A stretch of 64,000 bases of DNA. It comes from Streptomyces sp. NBC_00576. Lineage in GTDB: Bacteria; Actinomycetota; Actinomycetes; Streptomycetales; Streptomycetaceae. The position numbers and the translations under genes are program-made. The DNA lies in the NCBI RefSeq assembly GCF_036345175.1, contig NZ_CP107780.1, positions 10,855,010 through 10,919,009 on the forward strand, in the 5' to 3' direction. The notes beneath the pieces are model-generated. The model worked only from the letters and a program-made list of their open reading frames with translations. It did no database searches and was not told the DNA's origin. Below, piece by piece: positions 54,914-63,725 of the stretch (positions are counted from its first letter, which is position 1; the number at the start of each line of letters is the position of its first letter).

Positions 54914-55072
54914 TGTGAATGGGTGCGGTGATGGCATTGAATGGGTGTCAGCAAGGATGGGACGACTGTCCCTGCTCACGTTGCGCAGCGGTAATGATCA
55001 TGGCTGTCACCGGGTGACCAAGCTGCTGCCGTCGGGTGCCGATCGCGAGGATGGCGACTCGCCGCCGGTAGC

Positions 55073-55618
55073 GTGACCGTCGTGACGGTGGGCACCGAAG
55101 AAACCCGGTTGGTCGTGCTGCGCGGCAACAGCGCGTCGGGGAAGTCGTCCGTCGCAGCCGGCATCCGCGACCGCTTCGGCCGCGGCCTGGCTGTTGTCGG
55201 CCAGGACAACCTGCGCCGGATCGTCCTGCGTGAGCGGGATCGGCCGGGCGCCGCGAACATCGGCCTGATCGGCCTGATCGCCCGCTACGCCTTGGACGCC
55301 GGATACCACGTAGTGGTCGAAGGGATTCTGTACGCCGACCACTATGGCGACATGCTCGCCCGACTGTTCGCTGATCACCGTGGCCCAACCCACCTCTACT
55401 ACCTGCACGTACCGTTCGAGCAGACCCTCGCCCGCCACGCCGCCAAACCGATCGCGAACGAGGTCAGCGAGCCGCAGCTGCGGGACTGGTACCGGGAGCT
55501 CGATCTCCTGTCCGGAGGCACCGAGACCGTCATCGGCGACGACAGCACCCTGAAGGAGACCATCGACCGCATCATGCTCGACACCGGCCTGGCCGACCTT
55601 CCCGCACTCGATCGTTGA
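55073..55618 (+). CDS. P-loop kinase/ATPase (zeta-toxin / small-molecule kinase type)
   Basis: A 181-residue protein. Walker A is LVVLRGNSASGKSSVAAGIR. GRGLAVVGQDNLRRIVLRER supplies the D-N of a kinase substrate loop, and YHVVVEGILYADHYGDMLAR is the second strand. The lid EQTLARHAAKPI contains arginine. This is the layout of AAA-type nucleotide/antibiotic kinases and zeta-like toxins. The substrate cannot be told. GTG 55073 is the first start; GTG 55082 is also possible. It converges with the caspase gene; before the IS701 insertion the two stop codons were only about a dozen bases apart. Confidence 0.78.
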   Translation: MTVVTVGTEETRLVVLRGNSASGKSSVAAGIRDRFGRGLAVVGQDNLRRIVLRERDRPGAANIGLIGLIARYALDAGYHVVVEGILYADHYGDMLARLFADHRGPTHLYYLHVPFEQTLARHAAKPIANEVSEPQLRDWYRELDLLSGGTETVIGDDSTLKETIDRIMLDTGLADLPALDR

Positions 55619-55629
55619 GCGTCCCTGTC

Positions 55630-57057
55630 CTAGTAGGACTCCGTTAGGTCTGTCTCGCGGTCCTGTTTGGGGGCATGTTGGCAGTGTGGACGCACATGAA
55701 GTGAACCGTGCTCGGGCGACGTTGGCGTTATTCGTGGCTGACGTGTTCTCGTCGGTGCCGCGCAAGGATCAGCGGGCGAAGGGCGACTGCTATCTGCGGG
55801 GACTGATGCTGGACGGACGGCGGAAGTCGATCCAGCCGATGGCCCAGCGGCTGCCGGACGGCAACGAGCAGAACCTGCAGCAGTTCGTGAACCAGTCGAC
55901 CTGGGATCCGGTGCCGGTTAGGCGGCGGATTGCGGAGCGGATGGTGCCGAGAATTGGCCCGGATGCCTGGGCGGTCGATGACGTGTCGTTCCCCAAGGAC
56001 GGGAAGATGTCGGTGGCGGTCGCGCACCAGTTGCGGGGCGCTGGGCAAACAGGCCAACTGCCAGGTCGCGGTAAGCGTGCACGCGGTCTCCGACACCGCT
56101 TCCTGTCCGCTGCAGTGGCGGTTGTTCGTGCCGCAGGAGTGGGCGGACGATGCCGTGCGGCGGCAGAAGACCGGGATACCGCAGGAGGCCGGGCACCGGG
56201 AGAAATGGCGCCTGGCCCTGGACATCCTCGACGAGCTGGCCGGGTGGGGGCTGGTGCCGCCGGTGGTGGTGGCCGACGCCGGCTACGGGCAGAACGCCGA
56301 CTTCCGCGACGGCCTGAACGGCAGGGGCATCGGCTATGTCGTGGCGGTCCGTTCGGACGTGACGGTCCACCCGCACGACGTGCGGCCCACCGCCCCGGCC
56401 TGGTCCGGGAACGGCCGCAGGCCCGCTACCGCGACAAGCCGTCCTCGGTGGCCGCGCTGGCGGCCTGCCATGGGCGGCAGGCGTTCACCGAGGTGACCTG
56501 GCGTGAAGGCTCACGCGGGCCGATGCGCTCGCGCTTTCTGGCACTGCGGGTGCGGCCGGCAGGGGTCCGGGCCCGCCGTCTGGCCCAGGCCGCCGCCACT
56601 GCAGAGCACAGCCGCTGGGACGGCGTCCTGCCCGAGGTGACGCTGCTGGTCGAATGGCCCGAGGACGCCGAAGCACCCACCGGCTACTGGCTGTCCAACC
56701 TGCCCGCCACCACCGCGCCGGCCGAACTGGTCCGCCTGGCCAAGATCCGCTGGCGCATCGAGCATGACTACCGGGAGCTCAAGCACGGCCTCGGCCTGGA
56801 CCACTTCGAGGGACGTTCCTGGACCGGCTGGCATCACCACGTCACCCTGGTCACCGCCGCACACGCGTTCCTCACCGAACAGCACCTGGCCCCAAAAGCC
56901 GATACAGCGGACTCACCCTCTACCAGACCCTCGACGCCATCCAGGACCTGCTGAACTGCTGGACCGGCACCTGCACCACCTGCCACCGCCCCCTGCCCAG
57001 AACATCCACCACCAGCCCAAACCCAAGAGCCAGAGCAACCTAACGGAGTCCTACTAG
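55630..57057. mobile_element. IS701-family element with CTAG duplication, inserted at the caspase stop codon
   Basis: Ends TAGGACTCCGTTAGGT at 55634 and, inverted, the same 16 bases ending at 57053. CTAG is duplicated at 55630-55633 and 57054-57057. The right CTAG contains the TAG stop of the caspase gene, so the insertion left that protein unchanged. Confidence 0.9.
55686..56954 (+). pseudogene. IS701-family transposase with two frameshifts
   Basis: Frame one gives ARATLALFVADVFSSVPRKD, NLQQFVNQSTWDPVPVRRRI and D in AWAVDDVSFPKDGKMS. Near 56035 two bases are missing (AHQ then CGALGKQANCQVAVSVHAVS in the next frame). That frame carries D in VVVADAGYGQNADFRDGL. Near 56415 the reading returns to the first frame (ARYRDKPSSVAALAACHG, IRWRIEHDYRELKHGLGLDH). 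The two breaks inactivate the enzyme although the IS ends are intact. Confidence 0.85.
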
Positions 57058-59378
57058 GTTGTCCCTCTTTTTGTGTGCCGTGAACGCTTGGCGTTGTCCA
57101 TCTGCAGGTCTGCAGCGTGCAGCGTCTCCTCTGCTGTTCTGCCGCATTGGGCCCAGCTGATGGAGATATTGACTCCAACTCGCATGGCGCGGCCGTCGAT
57201 CCGGATCGGTTGAATGATGTCGTTCCGCAGCCGCTGGGTGAGGCCGTCAGCCTCAGCCTTGCTGCGCTGATCGGCGAGGATAACGAACTGGTCGCCGCGG
57301 AGCCGGGCTACGGTATCGCCGTCCCATACTCCCTGGCTGAGCCGGCGGGCGACTTCAACCAACACGGTGTCACCCGCGTTGTGCCCGAAGCGGTCGTTGA
57401 TCGACTTGAAGCCGTCGAGGTCGCAGAAGAGGACCGCGAGCCCCTTAGCGCTGTCGCTCTCGGGGGCGATGACGTGCACGTGGTGTCGGGAGGCGTCGAA
57501 CATGTTGGCGCTGTCCGAAGGGGAATTCCAGGTGTGGTCGTTGTAAGGGGGGCCAGCGAGGTTCGGGGAGTCAGGGATTCTCGGCTGCGAGGGCTGACAG
57601 AGACGGGAGGAGAGGCGGGAGCGCAGCTCGACGGAGTTCGCCAGATCAGTGAGGGAGTCGTGGGAGGCGCGGTGGGCGAGTTGGAGTTCGCGGCGCTTGC
57701 GCTCCTCGATGTCCTCGACGTGGGTGAGAAGGAAGCGCGGGCCGTCGGCGGCGTCGGCAATGACGGAGTTGCGAAGGGAAACCCATATATAGGTGCCGTC
57801 GCGGCGTCCGAGGCGCAGCTCAGCGCGGCCGCCCTCGGCGGAGGTGCGCAGCATGGTGCCTATGTCCTCAGGATGGACGAGGTCGGAGAAGGAGTAGCGG
57901 CGCATCGCGGAGGCGGGGCGGCCCAGCAGCCGGCACAAGGCGTCGTTCGTCCGGAGAATATGACCGTGCTGGTCGCCGCCCATCTCGGCGATGGCCATGC
58001 CTGAGGGGGCATACTCGAAAGCCTGCCGGAATGATTCCTCGCTGGCACGGATTGCCTGTTGCTCGCGTTCCAGCCGGATAAGGGCGCGTTGCATGTTAGC
58101 CCTGAGTCGACTGCTGTGGATGGCGATGGCGGCTTGGAAGGCGTACGACTGCAGGGTCTTGCGCTGCTCGAGACCCGGCAAGCGGTTGTTGCGCGGTCGG
58201 TCCACGCAGATCACACCGAGCAATTCAGCGGACGAGCCACCCTTGACGCTGGGTACGTACATAGGAGCGAAGAGCCGGTCGGCAGGGTGCCACTCTCCTT
58301 CGTAGCGAGGCAAGGGGCCCTCGATCGACCAGTGAGGGATGGCGCAAAGGGCCTCGATTTCGGCGTGGGATACGAAACGTAGATCCCCCCACGCTTCTCC
58401 GGCGGCGAGTAGATTTTCCCAGATGTCGCGTGAGCCGACACGGCCGTTGATGTCAGCCTCGACAGCGGTGTTTCCTGCATACGCTGCGACGACGAGGTCG
58501 CCGTCCGGGCGGACAAGGTTGACGGACGCCCGCTCGTACCCCAGGCCGGTGACTATGCCGTCAGGGACAGCTTGCAGAGTATCGGCCAGAGAGTTCGCCT
58601 GGTGGAGAGCCTGGATGGCGTCTTGGAGTGAATTTGTGTCATCTAATGTGTAAGCGGCATTTCGAGCGAAGGCGGTCCGCCCAACCTGGTTCCGGCTCAG
58701 CGACTGTGGTTCAGGATGTCCCTGACGTCGGAGAATTGACTGCATGCCCCGGAAAACAGTATCCACGTCGAGCAGTTCGGGTGCATCAGCGATGCCGTCC
58801 GTCAACACACGCACCAAAGCACTAGTGAAAGCCGTATACGCCTCACCTGGAGGAGCCAGAGCGAACGCATTTTCAGCTGCGGCCGCAAGCACGTAGGTTC
58901 CCTCGGCCTCGGCTAGTTGCACCATGCTCGCAGAGCCGGCGGACTGCACTCCCATGGCTCGCGCACTGAAGCAGCAGTCAAGAACAACGATGCAGCGCTG
59001 GGCGGGACTAGCCGCCAGTCCCATGCGTACCCAGTCGTACGGAAAGGCTGTGGAATGAACAGCCCGCGGATCACTGTCAGACATCGCCAGGTGCAGACGA
59101 CCCTTTAGATCGAGCAAGCCATGCCCTGCGTAGTACAGCAGAAAGGTGTCCGAGGCTAACCGTGCTGAACGAAAGATTGCTTCATCTACCTCCCTCATCG
59201 AGGACGGATTGAGTAACTGCTCACAACGAGGAGATCCCAAGCCCCATACGTCGTCGGCGAATAGATCCACCAACGTGGACAGGTTTCGCTTCACAGCTGG
59301 CAGGATCTCGAGCGATGTGAACTCATCTACACCGATGAACAGTGCACTGGACTGCTGAGGAACAGGAAGCGCGCCCAT
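57054..59378 (-). CDS. Caspase-like protease fused to GAF, PAS and degenerate GGDEF domains
   Basis: A 774-residue protein. Residues about 8-230 are a C14 caspase-like domain: SALFIGVDEFTSLEILPAVK, catalytic His in LLYYAGHGLLDLKG (H86) and Cys in VVLDCCFSARA (C136). Residues about 235-425 resemble a GAF domain (GYERASVNLVRPDGDLVVAA, LLGVICVDRPRNNRLPGL). About 440-565 is a PAS/PAC domain (FRQAFEYAPSGMAIAEMGGD, EDIEERKRR). About 580-770 is GGDEF-like (SHDSLTDLANSVELRSRL, VLFCDLDGFKSINDRFGHNA) with RGDQF in place of GGDEF and a 50-residue insert. The protease is expected to act when the sensory part detects a signal. It starts 9 bp after the EACC1 gene. Confidence 0.88.
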   Translation of the reverse strand: MGALPVPQQSSALFIGVDEFTSLEILPAVKRNLSTLVDLFADDVWGLGSPRCEQLLNPSSMREVDEAIFRSARLASDTFLLYYAGHGLLDLKGRLHLAMSDSDPRAVHSTAFPYDWVRMGLAASPAQRCIVVLDCCFSARAMGVQSAGSASMVQLAEAEGTYVLAAAAENAFALAPPGEAYTAFTSALVRVLTDGIADAPELLDVDTVFRGMQSILRRQGHPEPQSLSRNQVGRTAFARNAAYTLDDTNSLQDAIQALHQANSLADTLQAVPDGIVTGLGYERASVNLVRPDGDLVVAAYAGNTAVEADINGRVGSRDIWENLLAAGEAWGDLRFVSHAEIEALCAIPHWSIEGPLPRYEGEWHPADRLFAPMYVPSVKGGSSAELLGVICVDRPRNNRLPGLEQRKTLQSYAFQAAIAIHSSRLRANMQRALIRLEREQQAIRASEESFRQAFEYAPSGMAIAEMGGDQHGHILRTNDALCRLLGRPASAMRRYSFSDLVHPEDIGTMLRTSAEGGRAELRLGRRDGTYIWVSLRNSVIADAADGPRFLLTHVEDIEERKRRELQLAHRASHDSLTDLANSVELRSRLSSRLCQPSQPRIPDSPNLAGPPYNDHTWNSPSDSANMFDASRHHVHVIAPESDSAKGLAVLFCDLDGFKSINDRFGHNAGDTVLVEVARRLSQGVWDGDTVARLRGDQFVILADQRSKAEADGLTQRLRNDIIQPIRIDGRAMRVGVNISISWAQCGRTAEETLHAADLQMDNAKRSRHTKRGTT

Positions 59379-59387
59379 GCTTCAGTT

Positions 59388-59738
59388 TCAGTCCTCGCTG
59401 AGCAGTTGTTCCACCATGCGCTGCGTCTCGCTCGCTGACGCACCGCTGATCGTTACCGTGCGGCCGTCCGGACGCTCTAGCGTCACGGTTGGCCGCTGCG
59501 GTCGGGTAGAGCGCCACGAGGCGACCGATATTCCAAGCGAAGCCGCACTAAAGCCGCTACCGAGCACGAGCGAAACCAGATCGAGGACCGTTCCCTGCGC
59601 GCCAGCGACAGGATTCTCGGACGAGAGCATCTCAATCTGTGAGCTACGGCGGAGAGCACGGTCCGCCTCAAACCAGTCGTGCAGCGAGCGGGTTTCCTCC
59701 TCAACGCTGTCGTCATGGATCCGTAGTGTCACTCGCAC
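59388..59738 (-). CDS. Effector-associated constant component (EACC1-like) membrane protein
   Basis: A 116-residue protein. DDSVEEETRSLHDWFEADRA and LRRSSQIEM are followed by a hydrophobic stretch LDLVSLVLGSGFSAASLGIS, then RPTVTLERPDGRTVTISGAS and a short helical end. This order (xxLxxWLxxxxxLR, Gly-rich membrane segment, Arg-rich turn, beta strands with PDGR) is that of EACC1. EACC1 is the small constant partner described by Aravind and colleagues in diversifying conflict systems of multicellular bacteria, where it pairs with caspase or trypsin-like effectors. The caspase gene starts 9 bp downstream on the same strand. It may anchor or trigger the caspase. Confidence 0.78.
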   Translation of the reverse strand: MRVTLRIHDDSVEEETRSLHDWFEADRALRRSSQIEMLSSENPVAGAQGTVLDLVSLVLGSGFSAASLGISVASWRSTRPQRPTVTLERPDGRTVTISGASASETQRMVEQLLSED

Positions 59739-59823
59739 GACTGTCCCCCCAGTTCTCGGCGTCCGGAGCAGTCAGCATAGAGCCGAAAGACAGAGGTCCC
59801 AGCTGATCTATGACGGTCTGGCC

Positions 59824-62499
59824 CTATGCCCACTCCATGCCCAGTTCCCGCAGTGCGTCGAGCTGCTCCTGGGTGAGCCTGTCCCGCCTAGAACGGACAT
59901 TCGATGTCCATACACCTAGCTTGATCACTATCGGCTCTGTCTCGCCGTCGACGGCGATCTCTTCAGCGTGGCCGCGGGGTACAGGCCGGTGGGCGCCTTC
60001 CCTCTCGACCCACTGCGCGAGGGCTGCCAGGCCGCACTGGAACGCCTGCTGCGCCTTGCCCGGACCCTTCGTCGCCCGCGTAGCCGCAGGGACCGGAGAC
60101 GGCGCCTGGACGGGCTGTACGCCCAGCTTGGTCAGCCGCTTCTGCTGCTCGGTCGACAGCTGCGCCCAAGTACCCGGCTGGGACTGCCGCTGGAGCCACC
60201 GACCGATGTCATCGCCGTCCATCAGCACGCCGGGCTGGATTTCGGGCAGGGCGCCGTCGGCGTCGACCAGGTCGGAGAGGACGCGGTAGTGGCGTTGCCA
60301 GTCGAGCGGCCACGGGCAGTCCCAGTCGGGGTCGATCGCCGTCAGCTGCTGTGCGCGTTCTGCCGCCCGCTCCGGGTCCTTCCCGAGGCCGCCCTTGCGC
60401 CGGAGGTTGGCGGCATGCTGCCCGATGGGCACCATCGCGTCGCCCTCGTCCCACACCTGGTCCTGACGCGGAGCAAGGTGCCCGGTGGCCCGCCGGTAGG
60501 ACCGCAGCGCGGAGATTTTGAACTCCCACGCTTCCTCGCCCGGCTCCCACACCATCCCGGCCTCCGGGGCGTCCAGGAGCTCCTTGCGCCGCGGCTCCAG
60601 CTCCCCGGCCCTCAGGGATTTCCGCTGTTGATGGACCCATCGCCCAAGCGGAAATGCCTTCGTGACCCCGACTTCGACCTCTACGTCGTAGGGAACGGCG
60701 TAGAGCCCGGTGATCTCGTTCTCTGCCCGCCAGCGGATGAGGGCCTGGTATCCCTCCAACCAGACGAGGCTGTCCGGCCGGTAGACGCGGGTGCGCAGGA
60801 ACGCGGCGATGGTCGCCGCGTCCCGGGGAGCGCTGAAGTGGAGCAGGGCCGATTCGGCGGCGGCCTGGGTGTCGTGGTGCGCCTGGTCCTCGCCGTCACC
60901 CTCCCCGCCGGCGCCGACGATCCGGCCTTCCTCATCCCGCTGCACGTGGGCCTTGTGCTGCTCCCTGACCCGGCTGAGGGCGCGGGAGGCGAGCTGCTCA
61001 ACGAGTCGGTCATCATGACTGCGGAGCCCTTGGAGGATCGCGACAAGGGGGCGGAAACTGGCGCTGGCGACCATGTCGGTGGGGTCCTCGTTCGGCTCCA
61101 GGAAGATCGGCACGATGATCCTGGCCACCTTGGTGGAGCCATCGCGGTTCAAGCGGAGCGCGCGGCCGATGTTCTGGACGATCTCGACTTGGGAGCCGCG
61201 GGTGTCGGCGAAGCAGATGGCCTCGACTCCGCGTTCGCCGGTGATGTCGACGCCTTCTCCGAGGACCCGCACGGAGGCGAGGAACGCGCGGTGTACGCGC
61301 CGGTTGTTGGCGTCGATGCCGTTGGCGAACTGCCGCAGCGCCTCCCGCCGTTCGGCCACCGTGTGGTCGCCGCACAGCCACGCCGACCACACCCGGTCCG
61401 GCGGGACGTGGCGGCCGGCCTCCAGGCCGTAGAACTCCGCGTCGATCGACGACGCGGGCAGTTCCCTCTCCGCCTTCACCATGGTCTCGTCATCGGCGTC
61501 CGTGACGTACAACTCTGCGACCGTCTCCGGCAGCTTCTCCGCGAACGCCGCCGCCTCCTCCACTTTCTGATGGAAGGTCATGACGGTGCGCAGGTTCCAC
61601 CTTGCGGCGTGCTCCAGGAGGGCGGTCTGCAGTAGTGCCAGGCGCCGGCCTCGCTGTGCCTCCTCTGATTCCCCGAGGGCGGGGGAGGGGTCGCGGATCT
61701 CCAGGACGTCGATCTCGAACCCGGCGAGGATTTCGCGTTCGATTGCTTCCGAGAGCCCGAGCTCGGCGAGCCAAGACCCGTACGTGCCGTCCGGGTCGTC
61801 GGTCATGCTCGCGATCTCCAGCTCCTGGCCGTCCGCGCCTTTCTGTGGTCGGGGTGAGGCGAGGATGCGTGGGGTGGCGGTGAGGTAGAGCCGGAAGTCG
61901 GCGGGGATGCGGGTGTTGTCGTGGATCGCGGCCCATGGCCTGCCAAGATCGCCAGCGGTTGAGTGGGCTTCGTCCACGATGGCGAGCCAAAAACCGTCCA
62001 TTTGCTGTCCGTACAGGCGCTCTCCGCCCGCCAGGGCGGCCTCCAGCGGCCCGCGTACCTTGGCCCGGCCCGTCACATCCTCGGGATCCTCGCGGTCCAC
62101 GAGAGAGGCGTACGTGGCGAACACGACCACGGGCCCCGTCCCTGCCCACAGGGCGAGTTGGATCGGGTTGGTGGTGGTGCGCACCCCCAGCTCGTTCAGC
62201 ACCGGGTCGTTCTCGAGCGAGCACACCGCGACCATGGGGGAGCGGTGGCCCACCAGGCGCCACGCCTGGGCGGTCTGCACGAGCAGGTCCAGAGTCGGCA
62301 CGGTCACGAGGATGCGCCCGCAGGGAAAGCACTCCAGCGCGCACGAGGCGGCGGTGATCGTCTTGCCCGATCCGGTCGCGGACACGATCGTGCCCCGTGC
62401 TCCCTGAGGGGGCACAGACGATCTTGCAGGAAATCCTACCCACTTACGGAATTTCGACTTCTGGTCGACCTGGTGTTCCCTGAGCGTAATCGCCCTCAT
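59824..62499 (-). CDS. DEAD/DEAH helicase with helicase-associated repeats, telomere-proximal (TtrA-like position)
   Basis: About 892 residues. The SF2 core has LREHQVDQKSKFRKWVGFPA, Walker A IVSATGSGKTITAAS, DEAH box LAIVDEAHSTAGDLGRPW, LYLTATPRIL (motif III), SVRVLGEGVDITGERGVEAI and QNIGRALRLNRDGSTK (motif VI). The C-terminal third has HA-type repeats: AFPLGRWVHQQRKSLRAGEL, LTAIDPDWDCPWPLDWQRHY, LSTEQQKRLTKLGVQP. Streptomyces chromosomes and linear plasmids carry a helicase-like gene (ttrA) near each telomere, needed for conjugal transfer of the ends. This gene, 1.2 kb from the terminal palindromes, is in that position. It begins 11 bp after the upstream gene, so both form an operon. Confidence 0.82.
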   Translation of the reverse strand: MRAITLREHQVDQKSKFRKWVGFPARSSVPPQGARGTIVSATGSGKTITAASCALECFPCGRILVTVPTLDLLVQTAQAWRLVGHRSPMVAVCSLENDPVLNELGVRTTTNPIQLALWAGTGPVVVFATYASLVDREDPEDVTGRAKVRGPLEAALAGGERLYGQQMDGFWLAIVDEAHSTAGDLGRPWAAIHDNTRIPADFRLYLTATPRILASPRPQKGADGQELEIASMTDDPDGTYGSWLAELGLSEAIEREILAGFEIDVLEIRDPSPALGESEEAQRGRRLALLQTALLEHAARWNLRTVMTFHQKVEEAAAFAEKLPETVAELYVTDADDETMVKAERELPASSIDAEFYGLEAGRHVPPDRVWSAWLCGDHTVAERREALRQFANGIDANNRRVHRAFLASVRVLGEGVDITGERGVEAICFADTRGSQVEIVQNIGRALRLNRDGSTKVARIIVPIFLEPNEDPTDMVASASFRPLVAILQGLRSHDDRLVEQLASRALSRVREQHKAHVQRDEEGRIVGAGGEGDGEDQAHHDTQAAAESALLHFSAPRDAATIAAFLRTRVYRPDSLVWLEGYQALIRWRAENEITGLYAVPYDVEVEVGVTKAFPLGRWVHQQRKSLRAGELEPRRKELLDAPEAGMVWEPGEEAWEFKISALRSYRRATGHLAPRQDQVWDEGDAMVPIGQHAANLRRKGGLGKDPERAAERAQQLTAIDPDWDCPWPLDWQRHYRVLSDLVDADGALPEIQPGVLMDGDDIGRWLQRQSQPGTWAQLSTEQQKRLTKLGVQPVQAPSPVPAATRATKGPGKAQQAFQCGLAALAQWVEREGAHRPVPRGHAEEIAVDGETEPIVIKLGVWTSNVRSRRDRLTQEQLDALRELGMEWA
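59828..59955 (-). repeat. Direct repeat B: 3' end of the helicase gene in its proper place
   Basis: The partner of 54786-54913 (one mismatch in 128 bp). Here it is joined to the full helicase gene. The two copies bracket a 4.9-kb segment with kinase, IS701, caspase and EACC1. Confidence 0.92.
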
Positions 62500-62510
62500 G
62501 CCGAGTCCCG

Positions 62511-63038
62511 TCACCCGTCGATGCTGTTCACGTCGAAATTCTCTGCACGGAGGTCCGCCGGTAGGTGAGCGCGGTACCTCTCTTGGAAGCAGATGAGCCT
62601 TTCCCTCTCTTCCGGGAAGCCCGTGAGAAGCTCGAAGGCGTACGCGGCCGCGTCTAGTGCACGCCCCGAGCCGATCTCCTCGTACAACACCCACACGCGC
62701 CCGCGGACGGCCCTCCGGCAGGCCTCCGCGATGTCGTCCTGCTCGCCGTAACACAGCGCGCACAAGACCTGGATGAGGCTGCGCCTCCAGACGAGCGGCA
62801 CCAGCGGGTCAGCCAGAGCGGCAGACACCATGGAGGCGGTGGCCACGGCCGGTGCCATCAGGTTGGACTGGATGTACACGTGATTGTCCGCCCACCTTTC
62901 CCCTACTCGCTCAGGTGGCGCCCCGCTCAACGAGGCAAGGAAATCTCGGGGGACGTGACCGGCGGCCCGCATGCAGCCACACTCCATTCCGTCCCAGTTG
63001 TGACGTGAGATCTCCGCCGATACAACCTGCCCGACCAA
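62511..63038 (-). CDS. Hypothetical protein upstream of the helicase
   Basis: A 175-residue soluble, helical protein: MVGQVVSAEISRHNWDGMEC, ADNHVYIQSNLMAPAVATAS, YGEQDDIAEACRRAVRGRVW, VLYEEIGSGRALDAAAYAFE. It has an HEAT-like look of paired helices and several cysteines near the N-terminus (MECGCM). I do not recognise a family. It is co-oriented with and 11 bp from the helicase start, so probably works with it or with the telomere region. Start alternatives include internal ATGs near residue 18. Confidence 0.6.
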   Translation of the reverse strand: MVGQVVSAEISRHNWDGMECGCMRAAGHVPRDFLASLSGAPPERVGERWADNHVYIQSNLMAPAVATASMVSAALADPLVPLVWRRSLIQVLCALCYGEQDDIAEACRRAVRGRVWVLYEEIGSGRALDAAAYAFELLTGFPEERERLICFQERYRAHLPADLRAENFDVNSIDG

Positions 63039-63295
63039 GGTGCCCCGCCAATCAACAAGAACCTAGGAGAAGGTGTGCCATAATTTTTCCAATCCTACAT
63101 GCTGCATCAATTCAAGAGGCAGCAGTCGGTCAACATCCGCACTACATCGCGAAGGGCAGCTGCTCCACACCACGCAGTGCCTGAGAACGTCACGGGGTGG
63201 CTGCCGTTGTCGTGAGTTCGCATACTCATGCACGAAGGCCCGCCCCCGTATCAGAATGACCATGTCATGACAGGCAATCAGGAGAGGCAGGCGTA

Positions 63296-63706
63296 ATGAG
63301 CGCGAGGAAGACCGCCACTGCGGCGATGCTGGCGGCCTTAGCCATGGTGGGCGTAGTGGCTACGCCCACCATGGCGGCCGATGGTCTTCTCCCTCACCCG
63401 GGACCGGAAGGGCTGGTGTGGGTTGAAGAGATGACCGGTGATGGGGGAGTCGCATCCGGCGGGGCATGGGAGGGACTGCCGACCGTGCTCACCGTGGCAT
63501 GCGAAGGCGGGGGCAGTGTGGGGGTGACGATGGAGTCACAGCAGAGACGAGTGGCCGAGTTCACGGTGGACTGCCCCGCCGGCACTGCGGGGAGGGGTTC
63601 GGTGACCATGAATGCAGGCGTCGTACAGGCAGGATCCTTCACCATAGGAGTCGACGCTTCAGACGAGAACATCCGCTGGGCCCTGGCAGTCACTCAGCCC
63701 GAGTAA
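63296..63706 (+). CDS. Small secreted protein, last gene before the telomere
   Basis: A 136-residue protein with a Sec signal: MSARKTATAAMLAALAMVGV then VATPTMAADG with cleavage after AMAA-type TMA/A. The mature part is beta-rich (VLTVACEGGGSVGVTMESQQ, AEFTVDCPAGTAGRGSVTMN) with two cysteines likely forming a disulfide. An AGGAGAGGC ribosome site precedes the ATG. Function unknown. Small exported beta proteins of this kind are common hypothetical genes in Streptomyces. Confidence 0.75.
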   Translation: MSARKTATAAMLAALAMVGVVATPTMAADGLLPHPGPEGLVWVEEMTGDGGVASGGAWEGLPTVLTVACEGGGSVGVTMESQQRRVAEFTVDCPAGTAGRGSVTMNAGVVQAGSFTIGVDASDENIRWALAVTQPE

Positions 63707-63725
63707 GAGGCAACCCACCCCTCCT

